From positions 1 to 64,000 of the forward strand of contig CABRHW010000007.1 of assembly GCA_902470765.1 (NCBI GenBank): 64,000 nt of DNA, read 5' to 3'. The notes below the pieces were generated by a model. That model saw only the letters and a program-made list of their open reading frames with translations. It was not told where the DNA came from and ran no database searches. Origin of the DNA: an uncultured Collinsella sp. GTDB lineage: Bacteria; Actinomycetota; Coriobacteriia; Coriobacteriales; Coriobacteriaceae. The position numbers and the translations under genes are program-made. Positions 17,132 through 26,120 of this stretch are shown here, one piece after another (positions within the stretch are counted from its first letter, which is position 1; each line of letters opens with the position of its first letter).

Positions 17132-17167
17132 TTTGTTGCCCTCCGGCGGCATAACCTGCGTGCGCAA

Positions 17168-17197
17168 TTGATGGAAGCCCGTGCTTATTGCTACAAT
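17168..17197 (+). promoter_or_regulatory. Promoter for the cyclophilin-TPR gene pair
   Basis: TTGATG (17168-17173) and TACAAT (17192-17197) with an 18-base spacer, 40 bases before the cyclophilin start. Confidence 0.6.
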
Positions 17198-17236
17198 TCG
17201 TACAAATATGCTTTAAACGCACGAGGAAGGAACCAC

Positions 17237-17779
17237 ATGTTTGGTTTTAAGAAAGAGCTCTATACGCCCGAGTACCAGCTCGTCGGTGACGAGTGCGCGG
17301 TGATCGAGACGTCGAAGGGCACCATCAAGGTCAAGTTTGACGGTGAGGGCGCCCCCATCCATGTGGCGAACTTCTGCGAGCTTTCCACGATGGGCTTTTA
17401 TGACGGCCTTAAGTTCCATCGCTATGTGCCCGGCTTTGTGATCCAGGGCGGCGACCCCAATACCCGCGATATGTCCGGCGCCGACGTCGCTGCCGGCCTT
17501 GAGGGTCCCGACGGCATGCCCGGTACCGGCGGCCCCGGCTACTGCATCAAGGGCGAGTTTGCCACCAATCCGCGCAACAGCCATGTTGACGGCGCGCTTG
17601 CCATGGCCCGCTCTATGGATCCCGATTCCGCGGGCTCGCAGTTCTACTTCTGCCTGGGCGCCCAGCACAACCTCGACTCCGGCTATACCGTCTTTGGTAC
17701 CACGGTCGAGGGCCTCGACGTCATCTCGCGGCTGCGCGCCGGCGACGAGATCGTTCATGTCGAGATCGTTCACGAGTAA
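17237..17779 (+). CDS. Cyclophilin-type peptidyl-prolyl cis-trans isomerase
   Basis: A 180-residue single-domain cyclophilin with no signal peptide, so probably cytoplasmic. It has the catalytic strand FHRYVPGFVIQGGDP, the GALAMARSMDPDSAGSQFYFCLG core with Gln and Phe of the active site, and YTVFG. The usual Trp that binds cyclosporin is replaced in the HNLDSGYTVFG region, as in many bacterial cyclophilins. The start is ATG 17237 behind GAGGAAGG. The TPR gene begins 11 bases downstream, so the two are probably co-transcribed. Confidence 0.93.
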   Translation: MFGFKKELYTPEYQLVGDECAVIETSKGTIKVKFDGEGAPIHVANFCELSTMGFYDGLKFHRYVPGFVIQGGDPNTRDMSGADVAAGLEGPDGMPGTGGPGYCIKGEFATNPRNSHVDGALAMARSMDPDSAGSQFYFCLGAQHNLDSGYTVFGTTVEGLDVISRLRAGDEIVHVEIVHE

Positions 17780-17790
17780 AGGGGACTTCC

Positions 17791-19086
17791 TTGAATAGCC
17801 AGCTGATCCAACAGGGCCGCGCCGCTTATCGCGCGGGTGATTTTTCCGCTGCCGCCCAGATGCTTGGCGCGGCAAAGACTCCTAACGAGATCATGGGTGA
17901 AGCCGACCACCTGCGCGGCAACGCCCTGATGCATCTGGGCGTGTACGCCGAGGCCGCCGAGGCCTACGCCGCCGCCCTCAACGACGGCGCCTATGGCAAG
18001 CGCGGCGCTCTGCTCACCAACCGCGGCAAGGCGCTCGCCGCGGTGGGCGACTACACCACGGCTGCCCAGGCGTTCTCTGCGGCTACCCAGGACGCTTCCT
18101 ACGCCACGCCGTTTAAGGCCTACCTGGGTCTGGGCAACGCGCTGTTCCAGTCGGGCGACTATGCCAACGCCGGTACTGCCTTCCGTCAGGCTGCCATCGA
18201 CGGCGCCAACCCGGCTCCTGCGGCCGCCCTCGGCGATCTGGGCCGCTGCTTCATCAAGCTCGGCCGCCCCGCGGACGCCGTTGAGACCTACCGCACGGCT
18301 ATCGACTTTGCCGGCCCGCGCGACGATACGCGCGCCCTCAACGCCGGCATGGGCCAAGCGCTTTCCGCCGCCGGCCGTCCCTCCGATGCGCTCGATGCCT
18401 TTAACGCCGCTACCGCCGATGGCATCTACCAGCTCACGCCCGAGCAAGCCGACGAGCTTGCCCGCGTGCACGACTCGCTCGCCGCGCTTTCGGCCCAGAC
18501 GGCCATGTCCACGGCTCCGGCTCCTGCGATGGACGCTCCCGCTGTCGATCCGCTCGATCCCACGGGCGCGACCGGTCAGTTTATGCCCGACCCCTCTGAC
18601 ACCGGCTTCTTTACGCTGTCCGAGTCCGAGATGGTCCAGCAGGACCGCAAACAGGCCAAGGTTCGTCGTCGCCACCGCCACACGGGTCTTAAGATCTTCC
18701 TGGTGCTGCTTCTGCTCATCGTGATCGCTGCCGGCGGTCTTGGCTATGCATATACGCGCGGCATGGGCTACCCCTCGCAGGAGTCCGTCATCTCCGACCT
18801 GTTCCAGGCTGCTGGTGACGGCGATACCGCCAAGGCCGAGTCCTGCCTGGCCTCGAGCCTGTCCGAGGATGCCAAGGCGATGATCATCTCCTCGATCCCG
18901 CAGGGCGCCACCGTCTCGATCGAGGGTATGGATCAGTCCATGACCGAGACCACCGCCAAGGTGAAGGCTTCGCTGTCCAAGGGCGGCGAGCAGGAGTACA
19001 CCGTTAAATTCGTGCGCTCCGACAACCATATCGGTTGGGCCGTTTCCTCCTTCGATATCGATTTCTCGGCCGCTGACAACCAGTAG
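17791..19086 (+). CDS. Tetratricopeptide-repeat membrane protein
   Basis: A 431-residue protein with several degenerate TPR units over residues 1-230 (AAYRAGDFSAAAQMLGAAK, ALMHLGVYAEAAEAYAAAL, ALFQSGDYANAGTAFRQAA and similar). An acidic linker, a basic patch KVRRRHRHTGLK and one membrane helix (about 300-322) follow, then an extracytoplasmic domain of about 105 residues that resembles small lipoprotein-like DUF4878 folds. The start is TTG 17791, eight bases after AAAGGGG. The TPRs would sit in the cytoplasm and recruit a partner; none can be named. A strong hairpin separates it from mreB. Confidence 0.75.
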   Translation: MNSQLIQQGRAAYRAGDFSAAAQMLGAAKTPNEIMGEADHLRGNALMHLGVYAEAAEAYAAALNDGAYGKRGALLTNRGKALAAVGDYTTAAQAFSAATQDASYATPFKAYLGLGNALFQSGDYANAGTAFRQAAIDGANPAPAAALGDLGRCFIKLGRPADAVETYRTAIDFAGPRDDTRALNAGMGQALSAAGRPSDALDAFNAATADGIYQLTPEQADELARVHDSLAALSAQTAMSTAPAPAMDAPAVDPLDPTGATGQFMPDPSDTGFFTLSESEMVQQDRKQAKVRRRHRHTGLKIFLVLLLLIVIAAGGLGYAYTRGMGYPSQESVISDLFQAAGDGDTAKAESCLASSLSEDAKAMIISSIPQGATVSIEGMDQSMTETTAKVKASLSKGGEQEYTVKFVRSDNHIGWAVSSFDIDFSAADNQ

Positions 19087-19108
19087 TGACCTTATGAGAT
19101 TTGGCTCT

Positions 19109-19141
19109 GCCCGGCGCTTCACCGCAAGTGAGGTGCCGGGC
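19109..19141 (+). terminator. Strong hairpin between TPR gene and mreB
   Basis: A 14-bp stem including two G-U pairs (19109-19122 with 19128-19141) and a 5-base loop. The sequence after it (TTGCGCTAG) is T-poor, so termination may be inefficient or Rho-assisted. Confidence 0.55.
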
Positions 19142-19201
19142 TTGCGCTAGTATGATGGGCTAGTAGTTTTCCAGCAATCATCCAACACATCAGGAGTTGC
19201 G

Positions 19202-20245
19202 TTGTTTTCTTTGATGGATATGTTCTTCGGTAGCTATGCGGGCGATCTCGCCATCGACCTCGGCACCGCCAATACGCTCGTCTCCGTGCGCGGCAAGGGC
19301 ATCGTCATCCGCGAGCCCTCCGTTGTCGCTATCGACAAGAACGACGAGCGCATCCTGGCAGTCGGCATCGAGGCCAAGCGCATGCTCGGCCGTACGCCCG
19401 GCAACATCGTGGCCGTTCGTCCCCTGAAGGACGGCGTCATCGCCGACTTCGATGTCACCGAGGCCATGCTTCGCTACTTTATCGACAAGGCTTCCGAGAA
19501 GCGCTATCCGTGGACTCCGCGTCCGCGCGTCGTTGTCTGCGTTCCTTCCGGCGTCACATCGGTCGAGAAGCGCGCCGTCTTTGAGGCTACGATCCAGGCA
19601 GGCGCTCGCCAGGCCTATCTGATCGAGGAGCCCATGGCGGCTGCCATCGGCGCCGACCTGCCCGTCGAGGAGCCCACGGGCTCCATGGTCATCGATATCG
19701 GCGGCGGCACCACCGAGGTCGCCGTTATCGCTATGGGCGGTATTGTCGTGTCGCAGTCCATCCGCATTGCCGGCGACGAGTTCGACCAGGCTATCCTCAC
19801 CCATGTTCGCGATGCCTACAACCTGGCTATCGGCGAGCGTACGGCAGAGGACATCAAGATCAAGGTCGGTTCCGCCGTGCCGCTCAAGGACGAGCTCGAC
19901 GTCGAGGTCAACGGCCGCGACGTGATCACCGGTCTGCCCAAGACCGTGCGCATCGAGAGCGAGGAGATTCGTCGCGCGCTCAACAAGCCGCTCGACGAGA
20001 TGGCCAAGGCCGTCAAGGACGCACTCGACGCTACGCCTCCCGATCTTGCCTCGGACCTTATGTACTACGGCATTTTGCTGACTGGTGGCGGCGCGCTGCT
20101 GCGCGGTCTCGACGTGCGCCTGCGCGATGAGACCGGTGTTTCGGTCAACGTCAGCCCCACGGCGCTCGATAACGTCGTTAACGGCTGTGCCCGCGTGCTC
20201 GAGGCCAATGCGTTTGATGGCGGCTTCGTCCAGACCAATGCTTAA
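19202..20245 (+). CDS. mreB: Rod-shape determining actin homologue MreB
   Basis: A 347-residue actin-fold ATPase that polymerises under the membrane and steers lateral wall synthesis. It shows phosphate-1 DLGTANT, the phosphate-2 loop DIGGGTTEVAVI, EEPMAAAIGA and the adenosine-binding GGGALLRG. The N-terminal hydrophobic MFSLMDMFFG could act as a membrane-binding helix. I chose TTG 19202, five bases after AGGAG; ATG codons 12 and 18 bases further in are too far from it. First gene of the mreB-mreC-mreD-mrdA-rodA operon. Confidence 0.96.
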   Translation: MFSLMDMFFGSYAGDLAIDLGTANTLVSVRGKGIVIREPSVVAIDKNDERILAVGIEAKRMLGRTPGNIVAVRPLKDGVIADFDVTEAMLRYFIDKASEKRYPWTPRPRVVVCVPSGVTSVEKRAVFEATIQAGARQAYLIEEPMAAAIGADLPVEEPTGSMVIDIGGGTTEVAVIAMGGIVVSQSIRIAGDEFDQAILTHVRDAYNLAIGERTAEDIKIKVGSAVPLKDELDVEVNGRDVITGLPKTVRIESEEIRRALNKPLDEMAKAVKDALDATPPDLASDLMYYGILLTGGGALLRGLDVRLRDETGVSVNVSPTALDNVVNGCARVLEANAFDGGFVQTNA

Positions 20246-20266
20246 TTTCCAAAAGGTGGATTCCAT

Positions 20267-21265
20267 TTGGCACGATCTTCGGGTTTCTCCACAAATCTGA
20301 ATACCAAGCGACAATCAACGGGTATGCGCCCGTTGATTGTTTTCAGCCTGATTTCGGTGTTGCTGCTCACGTTTTACATCCGCGAGGGCGAGGCAGGGCC
20401 GATTCATGCCGTGCGTTCGGGCGTAACGACGATTACCTCGCCGGTGCGCTTTGTGGGCTCGGCCGTGGCGGCTCCCTTCAATGCGATCGGCAACGTGTTC
20501 TCTAACCTTACGGCGTCGCAGGACACGCTTGACGATCTTAAGAAGCAAAACGAGGAACTGACCTCTAAGGTTGCTGAGCTCTCCGAGGCTCAAAAGACCG
20601 CCGAGCGTCTGGAGGGGCTGGTCGGCCTGCAGTCGACCTATAACCTCAAATCGACCGCAGCTCGTATTGTTGGTGCCTCGGGCGATGCCTGGACCTCGAC
20701 CGTCACCATCGACAAGGGCTCTGCCGACGGCCTTACCATCAACATGCCTGTGACGAGTTCGGCCGGTGTTATCGGCCAGATCATCGAAGTCTCGGCCAAG
20801 ACGTCCACCGTGCGCCTGATTGGCGACGAGAACTCGGGCGTGTCCGCTATGGTGCAGGACACGCGTGCCCAAGGCATGCTGCAGGGTCAGGCTGACGGCA
20901 CGCTGCGTCTTGAGTACGTGAGCGTCGACTCCGATGTTAAGGTTGGCGACATCATCGTGACCTCGGGCATTGGCGGTGTGTTCCCCAAGGGTCTACCGCT
21001 CGGCACCGTCTCGTCGGTCGAGAAATCGGCAAACGACGTGTACTACACCATTGTGGTGCGCGCCCAGACCACGGCCGAGAACAACGAGGAAGTGCTGGTC
21101 ATCACCTCGCTGACCGACGAACAGTCGGCCTCGGATGAGGACGTGAGCACGGCCAACAGCACGCCGCAGGGAACGTCGCGCGATGCTGCGACCAAGACGA
21201 AGGACGAGAGCTCGGATGACAGTTCCGACACGTCCGAGACGACCGATTCCGGCTCGAGCGAATAG
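20267..21265 (+). CDS. mreC: Rod-shape determining protein MreC
   Basis: A 332-residue single-pass protein: a cytoplasmic N-terminus, one helix at about 21-38, a coiled coil at about 83-125 (LDDLKKQNEELTSKVAELSEAQ), then the two-part beta domain (GSADGLTINMPVTSSAGVIGQI, VGDIIVTSGIGGVFPKGLPLG). It connects MreB and MreD to PBP2 and RodA outside the membrane. The last 50 residues are a Ser/Thr/Asp-rich disordered tail. The start TTG 20267 follows AAAGGTGG. Confidence 0.93.
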   Translation: MARSSGFSTNLNTKRQSTGMRPLIVFSLISVLLLTFYIREGEAGPIHAVRSGVTTITSPVRFVGSAVAAPFNAIGNVFSNLTASQDTLDDLKKQNEELTSKVAELSEAQKTAERLEGLVGLQSTYNLKSTAARIVGASGDAWTSTVTIDKGSADGLTINMPVTSSAGVIGQIIEVSAKTSTVRLIGDENSGVSAMVQDTRAQGMLQGQADGTLRLEYVSVDSDVKVGDIIVTSGIGGVFPKGLPLGTVSSVEKSANDVYYTIVVRAQTTAENNEEVLVITSLTDEQSASDEDVSTANSTPQGTSRDAATKTKDESSDDSSDTSETTDSGSSE

Positions 21266-21270
21266 GGGGC

Positions 21271-21843
21271 ATGTCCATGGATCTACACGAGCAGGGGATG
21301 AGCTCCCGCACGTTTGTAATCGCCGCCATCGTGTGCGTGCTGCTGCAGGCAGGCCTGGCACCGCAGATCTCCATTGCGGGCGGTCGCGTCAACTTCATGA
21401 TTATCCTGGTGTGCCTAAGCGTGTTCTCGGGCGACCCGACCCGTGCCGTCGTGTGCGGTTTTTGCAGCGGCTTGTTCTATGACCTGTCCGCTGCCGTGCC
21501 GGTGGGCGTTATGTCGCTCCTGCTGACCGTGGGTTCTTTTGCCCTGGTGCACAGCGCCGTCGGTCAGACGGGCGGTACCCCGAGTGCGCGCGGCGTCACT
21601 GTGGGCGCCTTTGCGCTCGTCATTAATGTGATTTACAGCATCATCTTGCTGTTTATGGGTTTGGAGACGAGCTTTGTCGTGGCGATCTTCGGCCATGCGC
21701 TGCCGTCCTCGATCCTGACGGGTCTGGTTGCCATTCCGTTTTTGATGTCTGGCGTCGTGCCGCAGTCCGGCTATGGATTCTCCGCACGTGGCGGACGCCA
21801 GACGGGTATGCGCTTTAAGCCCAAGACCCGCAAGCTCAAATAG
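21271..21843 (+). CDS. mreD: Rod-shape determining protein MreD
   Basis: A 190-residue protein with five to six hydrophobic segments and the family features RVNFMIILVCLSVFSGDPTRAVVCGFCSGLFYDLSAAVPVG, where an FxxGLxxDL-like motif sits in a helix. It starts five bases after mreC. A basic tail (RQTGMRFKPKTRKLK) would lie in the cytoplasm. It works with MreC in the elongasome. Confidence 0.9.
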   Translation: MSMDLHEQGMSSRTFVIAAIVCVLLQAGLAPQISIAGGRVNFMIILVCLSVFSGDPTRAVVCGFCSGLFYDLSAAVPVGVMSLLLTVGSFALVHSAVGQTGGTPSARGVTVGAFALVINVIYSIILLFMGLETSFVVAIFGHALPSSILTGLVAIPFLMSGVVPQSGYGFSARGGRQTGMRFKPKTRKLK

Positions 21844-21856
21844 GGGAGGCCCGTAG

Positions 21857-23926
21857 ATGTCTTCCCAGTTGACGGTTATTATCGCTGGTATCGTGCTGGT
21901 TGTGGCCATCGTGGTCGCGCTGGTCATCATGCGTCGTGGCGATTCCCGTTTTACCTACGATACGCAGCATGGAACGGCCCCACGCGCCACCGAGGGCGAG
22001 GGCAATACCGCGGCGACCGCCTTTAAGGGCCGCTTTTCCATCCTCACCACGGGTGTGGGCGCGATGTTTGCGGCGCTCGCCGTCAAGCTGTGGGGCATGC
22101 AGATGGTCTCGTCGGACTATTACGAGAAGCAGGCTAATAGCAATCAGACTCGCACCGTTACCACTCCCGCTGTGCGCGGCCGCATCCTCGACCGCAATGG
22201 CGTGGCGCTTGTCCAGAACCGTCCCTCACTTGCTGTCGTGGCCTACCGCGACCTTGCCGAGGATGAGGTTCTGGTTCGCCATCTTGCCAACGTGCTTGGA
22301 ATGCCTTACGTGGCGGTCCTTCGCAATATTCAGGACAATACAGAGGGCGCTCAGAGCCTGCATACCATCGCGACGGACGTCCGTCGCTCCACGGTTGCCT
22401 ATATCAAGGAACACGCCGGCGAGTTCCCGGGCGTCAAGATTGCCGAGCGTACCGAGCGCCAGTATCCATATGGCGAGACGGCATGCCATATCTTGGGCTA
22501 TACCGGCACCATTACCTCCGAGCAGCTCGAGGCCCAGAATAAGAAAACCTCTGGCGATGATGATGCTTCTGCTGGCAAGATTACGTACCAGTCGGGCGAT
22601 ATCGTGGGCCAGGCGGGCGTTGAGAGCTACTACGAAAACCTGCTGCAGGGTATTCGTGGCGAGCAGACCGTCAAGGTCGATGCCTCGGGCAATGTGACCG
22701 GTCAGGCCGGTGCCGTGCCTGCGAAGGCCGGCTCCGACATTAAGCTCACGCTCGACCTTAAGATCCAGCAGGCCTGCGAGACGGCGCTGGCGAGCGCTAT
22801 CGAGCTTGCCAAGACCACTGGCTACAGCAATGCCGGCAACGGCGCTGTGGTGTGTCTCGATCCCAACAATGGCGAGATCCTGGGCATGGCGAGCCAGCCC
22901 AAGTTCGATCCGTCCGTCTTTATCGGCGGCGTCTCAAATGACGTGTGGACCGAGCTCAATGATGACAAGGGTTCGCACCCGCTGCTCAACCGCGCCATTA
23001 GCGGACAGTACATGTCGGCCTCGACCATCAAGCCGCTCTCGGCACTGGCCGGTCTTGAGTTTGGAACCTACACGTCGGGGCAGACGACCAACTGCACGGG
23101 CTATTGGACGGGTCTGGGCAAGTCGTGGGGCAAGTACTGCTGGTTGCATTCCGGCCACGGCACCATGACGCTGCAGTCGGGTATCGCCAACTCGTGCGAC
23201 CCTGTCTTCTACGACATGGGCAAGGCGTTCTTTTATGACGAGCAACATCCCGAGGGCTTGCAGGAGGTCTTTCGTCGCTGGGGCCTAGGCAAGACCTGCG
23301 GTATCGATCTGCCGAGTGAGGGCGCGGGCCGTATTCCCGATGCCGAGTGGAAAGAGTCGTACTTCACCGACGCCTCTGCCGAGGACCGCAAGTGGAATGC
23401 CGGCGATATGACCAACATCGCCATCGGCCAGGGCGACATCCTGGTGACGCCCCTGCAGATGGCGTGCGCCTATATGGGTCTTGCCAACGGCGGCAAACAG
23501 TACGTGCCTCACGTGTTTTTGTCTGCCGTGTCGCGCGATGGCGACGGCGATGCCTATAAGTACAACGGCAAGGGCAAGAAGAAGCGCCTGGAGGCCAAGA
23601 TCAACAGCGATTCGGATTTGGCTCTTGTTCGCAACGGTATGCACGACGTGATTTACACGGCATCGACGTCCCTGGCGGCGCACTTTGGCACCCTGACGCC
23701 GCAGGTATACGGCAAGTCGGGCACGGGCGAGAAAAGTGGCGAGGACGAATACGCGTGGTTCTGCGCCTATGCGCCGGCCGATGACCCCAAGTATGTCATC
23801 GCTACTGTCCTGGAGCAGGGCGGCGGCGGCTCAGATACCGCGATGCATGTCGTGCGCGACGTGCTCGGCGTGATTTATGACGAGCCCGATACCTCTTCGG
23901 CCTCGGGCGATTCTTCGGTTCGATAG
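21857..23926 (+). CDS. mrdA: Penicillin-binding protein 2 (elongation-specific transpeptidase)
   Basis: A 689-residue class B PBP. A membrane helix lies near the N-terminus, with a second hydrophobic stretch at about 60-78 after a charged linker. The pedestal domain (RGRILDRNGVALVQNRPSLAVVAY) is followed by the transpeptidase domain with S389-T-I-K392, S446-C-D448 and K620-S-G-T. The Asp in the second motif, where many PBPs have Asn, is usual for PBP2 proteins. It cross-links lateral wall peptidoglycan together with RodA, encoded 9 bases downstream. Confidence 0.95.
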   Translation: MSSQLTVIIAGIVLVVAIVVALVIMRRGDSRFTYDTQHGTAPRATEGEGNTAATAFKGRFSILTTGVGAMFAALAVKLWGMQMVSSDYYEKQANSNQTRTVTTPAVRGRILDRNGVALVQNRPSLAVVAYRDLAEDEVLVRHLANVLGMPYVAVLRNIQDNTEGAQSLHTIATDVRRSTVAYIKEHAGEFPGVKIAERTERQYPYGETACHILGYTGTITSEQLEAQNKKTSGDDDASAGKITYQSGDIVGQAGVESYYENLLQGIRGEQTVKVDASGNVTGQAGAVPAKAGSDIKLTLDLKIQQACETALASAIELAKTTGYSNAGNGAVVCLDPNNGEILGMASQPKFDPSVFIGGVSNDVWTELNDDKGSHPLLNRAISGQYMSASTIKPLSALAGLEFGTYTSGQTTNCTGYWTGLGKSWGKYCWLHSGHGTMTLQSGIANSCDPVFYDMGKAFFYDEQHPEGLQEVFRRWGLGKTCGIDLPSEGAGRIPDAEWKESYFTDASAEDRKWNAGDMTNIAIGQGDILVTPLQMACAYMGLANGGKQYVPHVFLSAVSRDGDGDAYKYNGKGKKKRLEAKINSDSDLALVRNGMHDVIYTASTSLAAHFGTLTPQVYGKSGTGEKSGEDEYAWFCAYAPADDPKYVIATVLEQGGGGSDTAMHVVRDVLGVIYDEPDTSSASGDSSVR

Positions 23927-23935
23927 GAGGTTGCG

Positions 23936-25162
23936 ATGGATTTTTCTCCGGCGGATCTGTTCCGTTCAACCAAGACCGGCTCTCGCAGCAGCCTGGACCG
24001 CGTCAACAAGCAACTTTCGGCCTCGCGCGGCACGTTTCGCCAAAAGGTGCATATCGGTGTGCTCGTGGCTACTGTGGCGCTCGTCGCCTACGGTGCCATC
24101 ATCATCTGGTCGGCTTCGCAGTTTAAGGCCGATGCCTCGTTCTCACGCCATCTGCTGGGAATCGGCATCGGAGCGGTGCTGGCGGTGTTGGTCTGGCGTA
24201 CCGACCTGCGCGGTATATCCAATTTCTCGACGGCGTTGCTCGTCATCGACCTGATCGTGATCTTCTCGCCCAAGATTCCGGGCCTGTCCTATACGGGCGG
24301 TCTGGGCATGACGGGCTGGATCAAGATTCCCGGTATCGGTTTGACATTCCAGCCGGTTGAGCTTGCCAAGCTCATCACCATCTTCTTTATTGCTACGCTT
24401 GGCTCGCAGTATAACGGCCGCATCGATACCGTTCGCGACTACGTCAAGCTCTGCGGCATGCTGTCCATTCCGTTTTTGGCCGTCGTTGCCATGGGCGACC
24501 TGGGCTCGGGCCTTGTCGTGCTGGTTTCGGGCGCCATCGTCATTTGTATGAGCGGTGCACGCCGCGAATGGGTGCTGTCGACCCTGGCCCTGCTTGTGGG
24601 CCTGGTGGCCCTCGTCCTGGCGCTCGATTCGGTCTTTGATTCGCTGCTCGGCCACGATGTGCTCATCAAGCAGTATCAGATGAACCGTCTGACGGTCTTT
24701 ATCGACCCCGATAATGCCGATTCGGACGATGCCTACAACCTGCAGCAGTCGCTTATCGCCGTTGGCTCGGGCGGCTTCTTTGGTAAGGGTTTGGGCCATG
24801 CGACGCAGTCAGCCGGCGGCTTTCTGCCTGAGTTCCACACCGACTTCGTCTTCGCCTTTCTGTCCGAGACCTTTGGCTTTTGTGGTTCCTTTTTGCTCCT
24901 GAGCCTCTACGTGCTGCTGATCTTTTCGACGATTCGAGTCGCCTTTAAGTGTGAGTCGCTGTTTTTGCGTCTTTCGTGTGTGGGCATCGTTGGCATGTGG
25001 GCGTTCCAGACCTTCGAAAACATCGGCATGTGCATCGGCATGATGCCGATTACCGGTATTCCGCTACCGTTTATTAGCTTCGGTTCGTCTTCGATGATGA
25101 TTCAGCTGCTGACGGTGGGTATCGTACAATCCATATGGCGGCATCGTTCGGGCGCCGCGTAA
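23936..25162 (+). CDS. rodA: Peptidoglycan glycosyltransferase RodA (SEDS family)
   Basis: A 408-residue polytopic SEDS protein, about ten helices after a 35-residue cytoplasmic N-terminus. Visible motifs are TGWIKIPGIGLTFQPVELAKL, the extracellular-loop region NLQQSLIAVGSGGFFGKGLGHATQSAGGFLPEFHTDFVFAFLSETFG and GMMPITGIPLPFISFGSSSM. It polymerises lipid II with PBP2. The segment around 64-103 (ASFSRHLLGIGIGAVLAVLVW) is typical of RodA rather than FtsW, and the position after mrdA supports that. Confidence 0.95.
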   Translation: MDFSPADLFRSTKTGSRSSLDRVNKQLSASRGTFRQKVHIGVLVATVALVAYGAIIIWSASQFKADASFSRHLLGIGIGAVLAVLVWRTDLRGISNFSTALLVIDLIVIFSPKIPGLSYTGGLGMTGWIKIPGIGLTFQPVELAKLITIFFIATLGSQYNGRIDTVRDYVKLCGMLSIPFLAVVAMGDLGSGLVVLVSGAIVICMSGARREWVLSTLALLVGLVALVLALDSVFDSLLGHDVLIKQYQMNRLTVFIDPDNADSDDAYNLQQSLIAVGSGGFFGKGLGHATQSAGGFLPEFHTDFVFAFLSETFGFCGSFLLLSLYVLLIFSTIRVAFKCESLFLRLSCVGIVGMWAFQTFENIGMCIGMMPITGIPLPFISFGSSSMMIQLLTVGIVQSIWRHRSGAA

Positions 25163-25180
25163 CCGCTGGAGGGGTTTGCT

Positions 25181-26110
25181 ATGAAAATTCCCGTAGATAA
25201 GCTGACCCGCGCTTTTAAGATGGGCGCGTCCGTTAAGAAGGATTCCGATACGCCGGTGCGCGTCTCGGTCTATCTGGATTCGTCCGCCTCGCGCTTTCTG
25301 GCCGAGACGGTGCGTGACGCCTTTGTGCCGCAGACGACCTCGGGCATTGTGCGCGTCGAGCGTCTGGGGGAGGAGCGAATTGCTCCAAAGACCGATACCG
25401 ATGTGGTGTTGGTGCTCTCGTGTGGTTCCGACCGCTTGGAGAGTGCCGTGCAGGAGCTCGTGATCGCCGGCGCGCCCGTGTGCGTGCTCGCCGAGTCTGC
25501 TGTGGAGGTGCCGTTTATCGAGGAGTCCACGCCCATGCTCGGCGTGGTAGCGGCAACCGATAAGACGTATCTGCTCGAGACGCTTGCGCGCTGGATTCTC
25601 GATCGCACCGACAAGGAAACGGCTTTTGCGGCGAACTTTGCCTTCATGCGTATCGCCGCGGCCAACCGTATCATCACCTCGTGCGCGCTCACCAATATGG
25701 CGACCGGTGCGCTGGTGTTTTTGCCGGGCGCCGATTATCCCGTTATGGCGCTGGCGCAGGTGGGCATGCTCTTTGAGCTGGCTGCCGTCTTTGGACGCGG
25801 TATTAAGCCTGAGCGCGGCTACGAGGTCGCGGGCGTGCTTGCCGGCGGTCTTGTGATCCGCGCGGTCACCCGCGCACTCGTCAAGCAGACGCCGCATATT
25901 GGGTTTGCCGTCAAGGCGCTCACTGCTGCCGCGGGCACCTATGGCATGGGCCGTGCACTCGTTTCGCTCTACGAGCGCGATGTCGACTACAGCCGTGCCA
26001 ACGAGGTGGTCACTGCCACGTTCTCCCGCGTTCGCGATCTGGTGACCACGGTCGCGGGCGCTACCCGTCCTATGGCGTCCTATCAGGACGCATCAGATCT
26101 CGCTGCTTAG
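25181..26110 (+). CDS. Conserved protein of unknown function, DUF697-like C-terminal half
   Basis: A 309-residue protein, 18 bases after rodA and 10 before the radical SAM gene. Residues 25-150 look like an alpha/beta nucleotide-type fold (VRVSVYLDSSASRFLAETVRDAF, DVVLVLSCGSDRLESAVQELVIAGAPVCVLA) without a Walker motif. Residues about 155-280 contain long amphipathic or hydrophobic helices (ANRIITSCALTNMATGALVF, MALAQVGMLFELAAVFG, AGVLAGGLVIRAVTRALVK) like the DUF697 region found behind some GTPases. It reads as a DUF697 protein that has lost its GTPase domain. The membrane association and the link to cell shape are inference. The start ATG follows GGAGGGG. Confidence 0.65.
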   Translation: MKIPVDKLTRAFKMGASVKKDSDTPVRVSVYLDSSASRFLAETVRDAFVPQTTSGIVRVERLGEERIAPKTDTDVVLVLSCGSDRLESAVQELVIAGAPVCVLAESAVEVPFIEESTPMLGVVAATDKTYLLETLARWILDRTDKETAFAANFAFMRIAAANRIITSCALTNMATGALVFLPGADYPVMALAQVGMLFELAAVFGRGIKPERGYEVAGVLAGGLVIRAVTRALVKQTPHIGFAVKALTAAAGTYGMGRALVSLYERDVDYSRANEVVTATFSRVRDLVTTVAGATRPMASYQDASDLAA

Positions 26111-26120
26111 GGGTTTTTCG

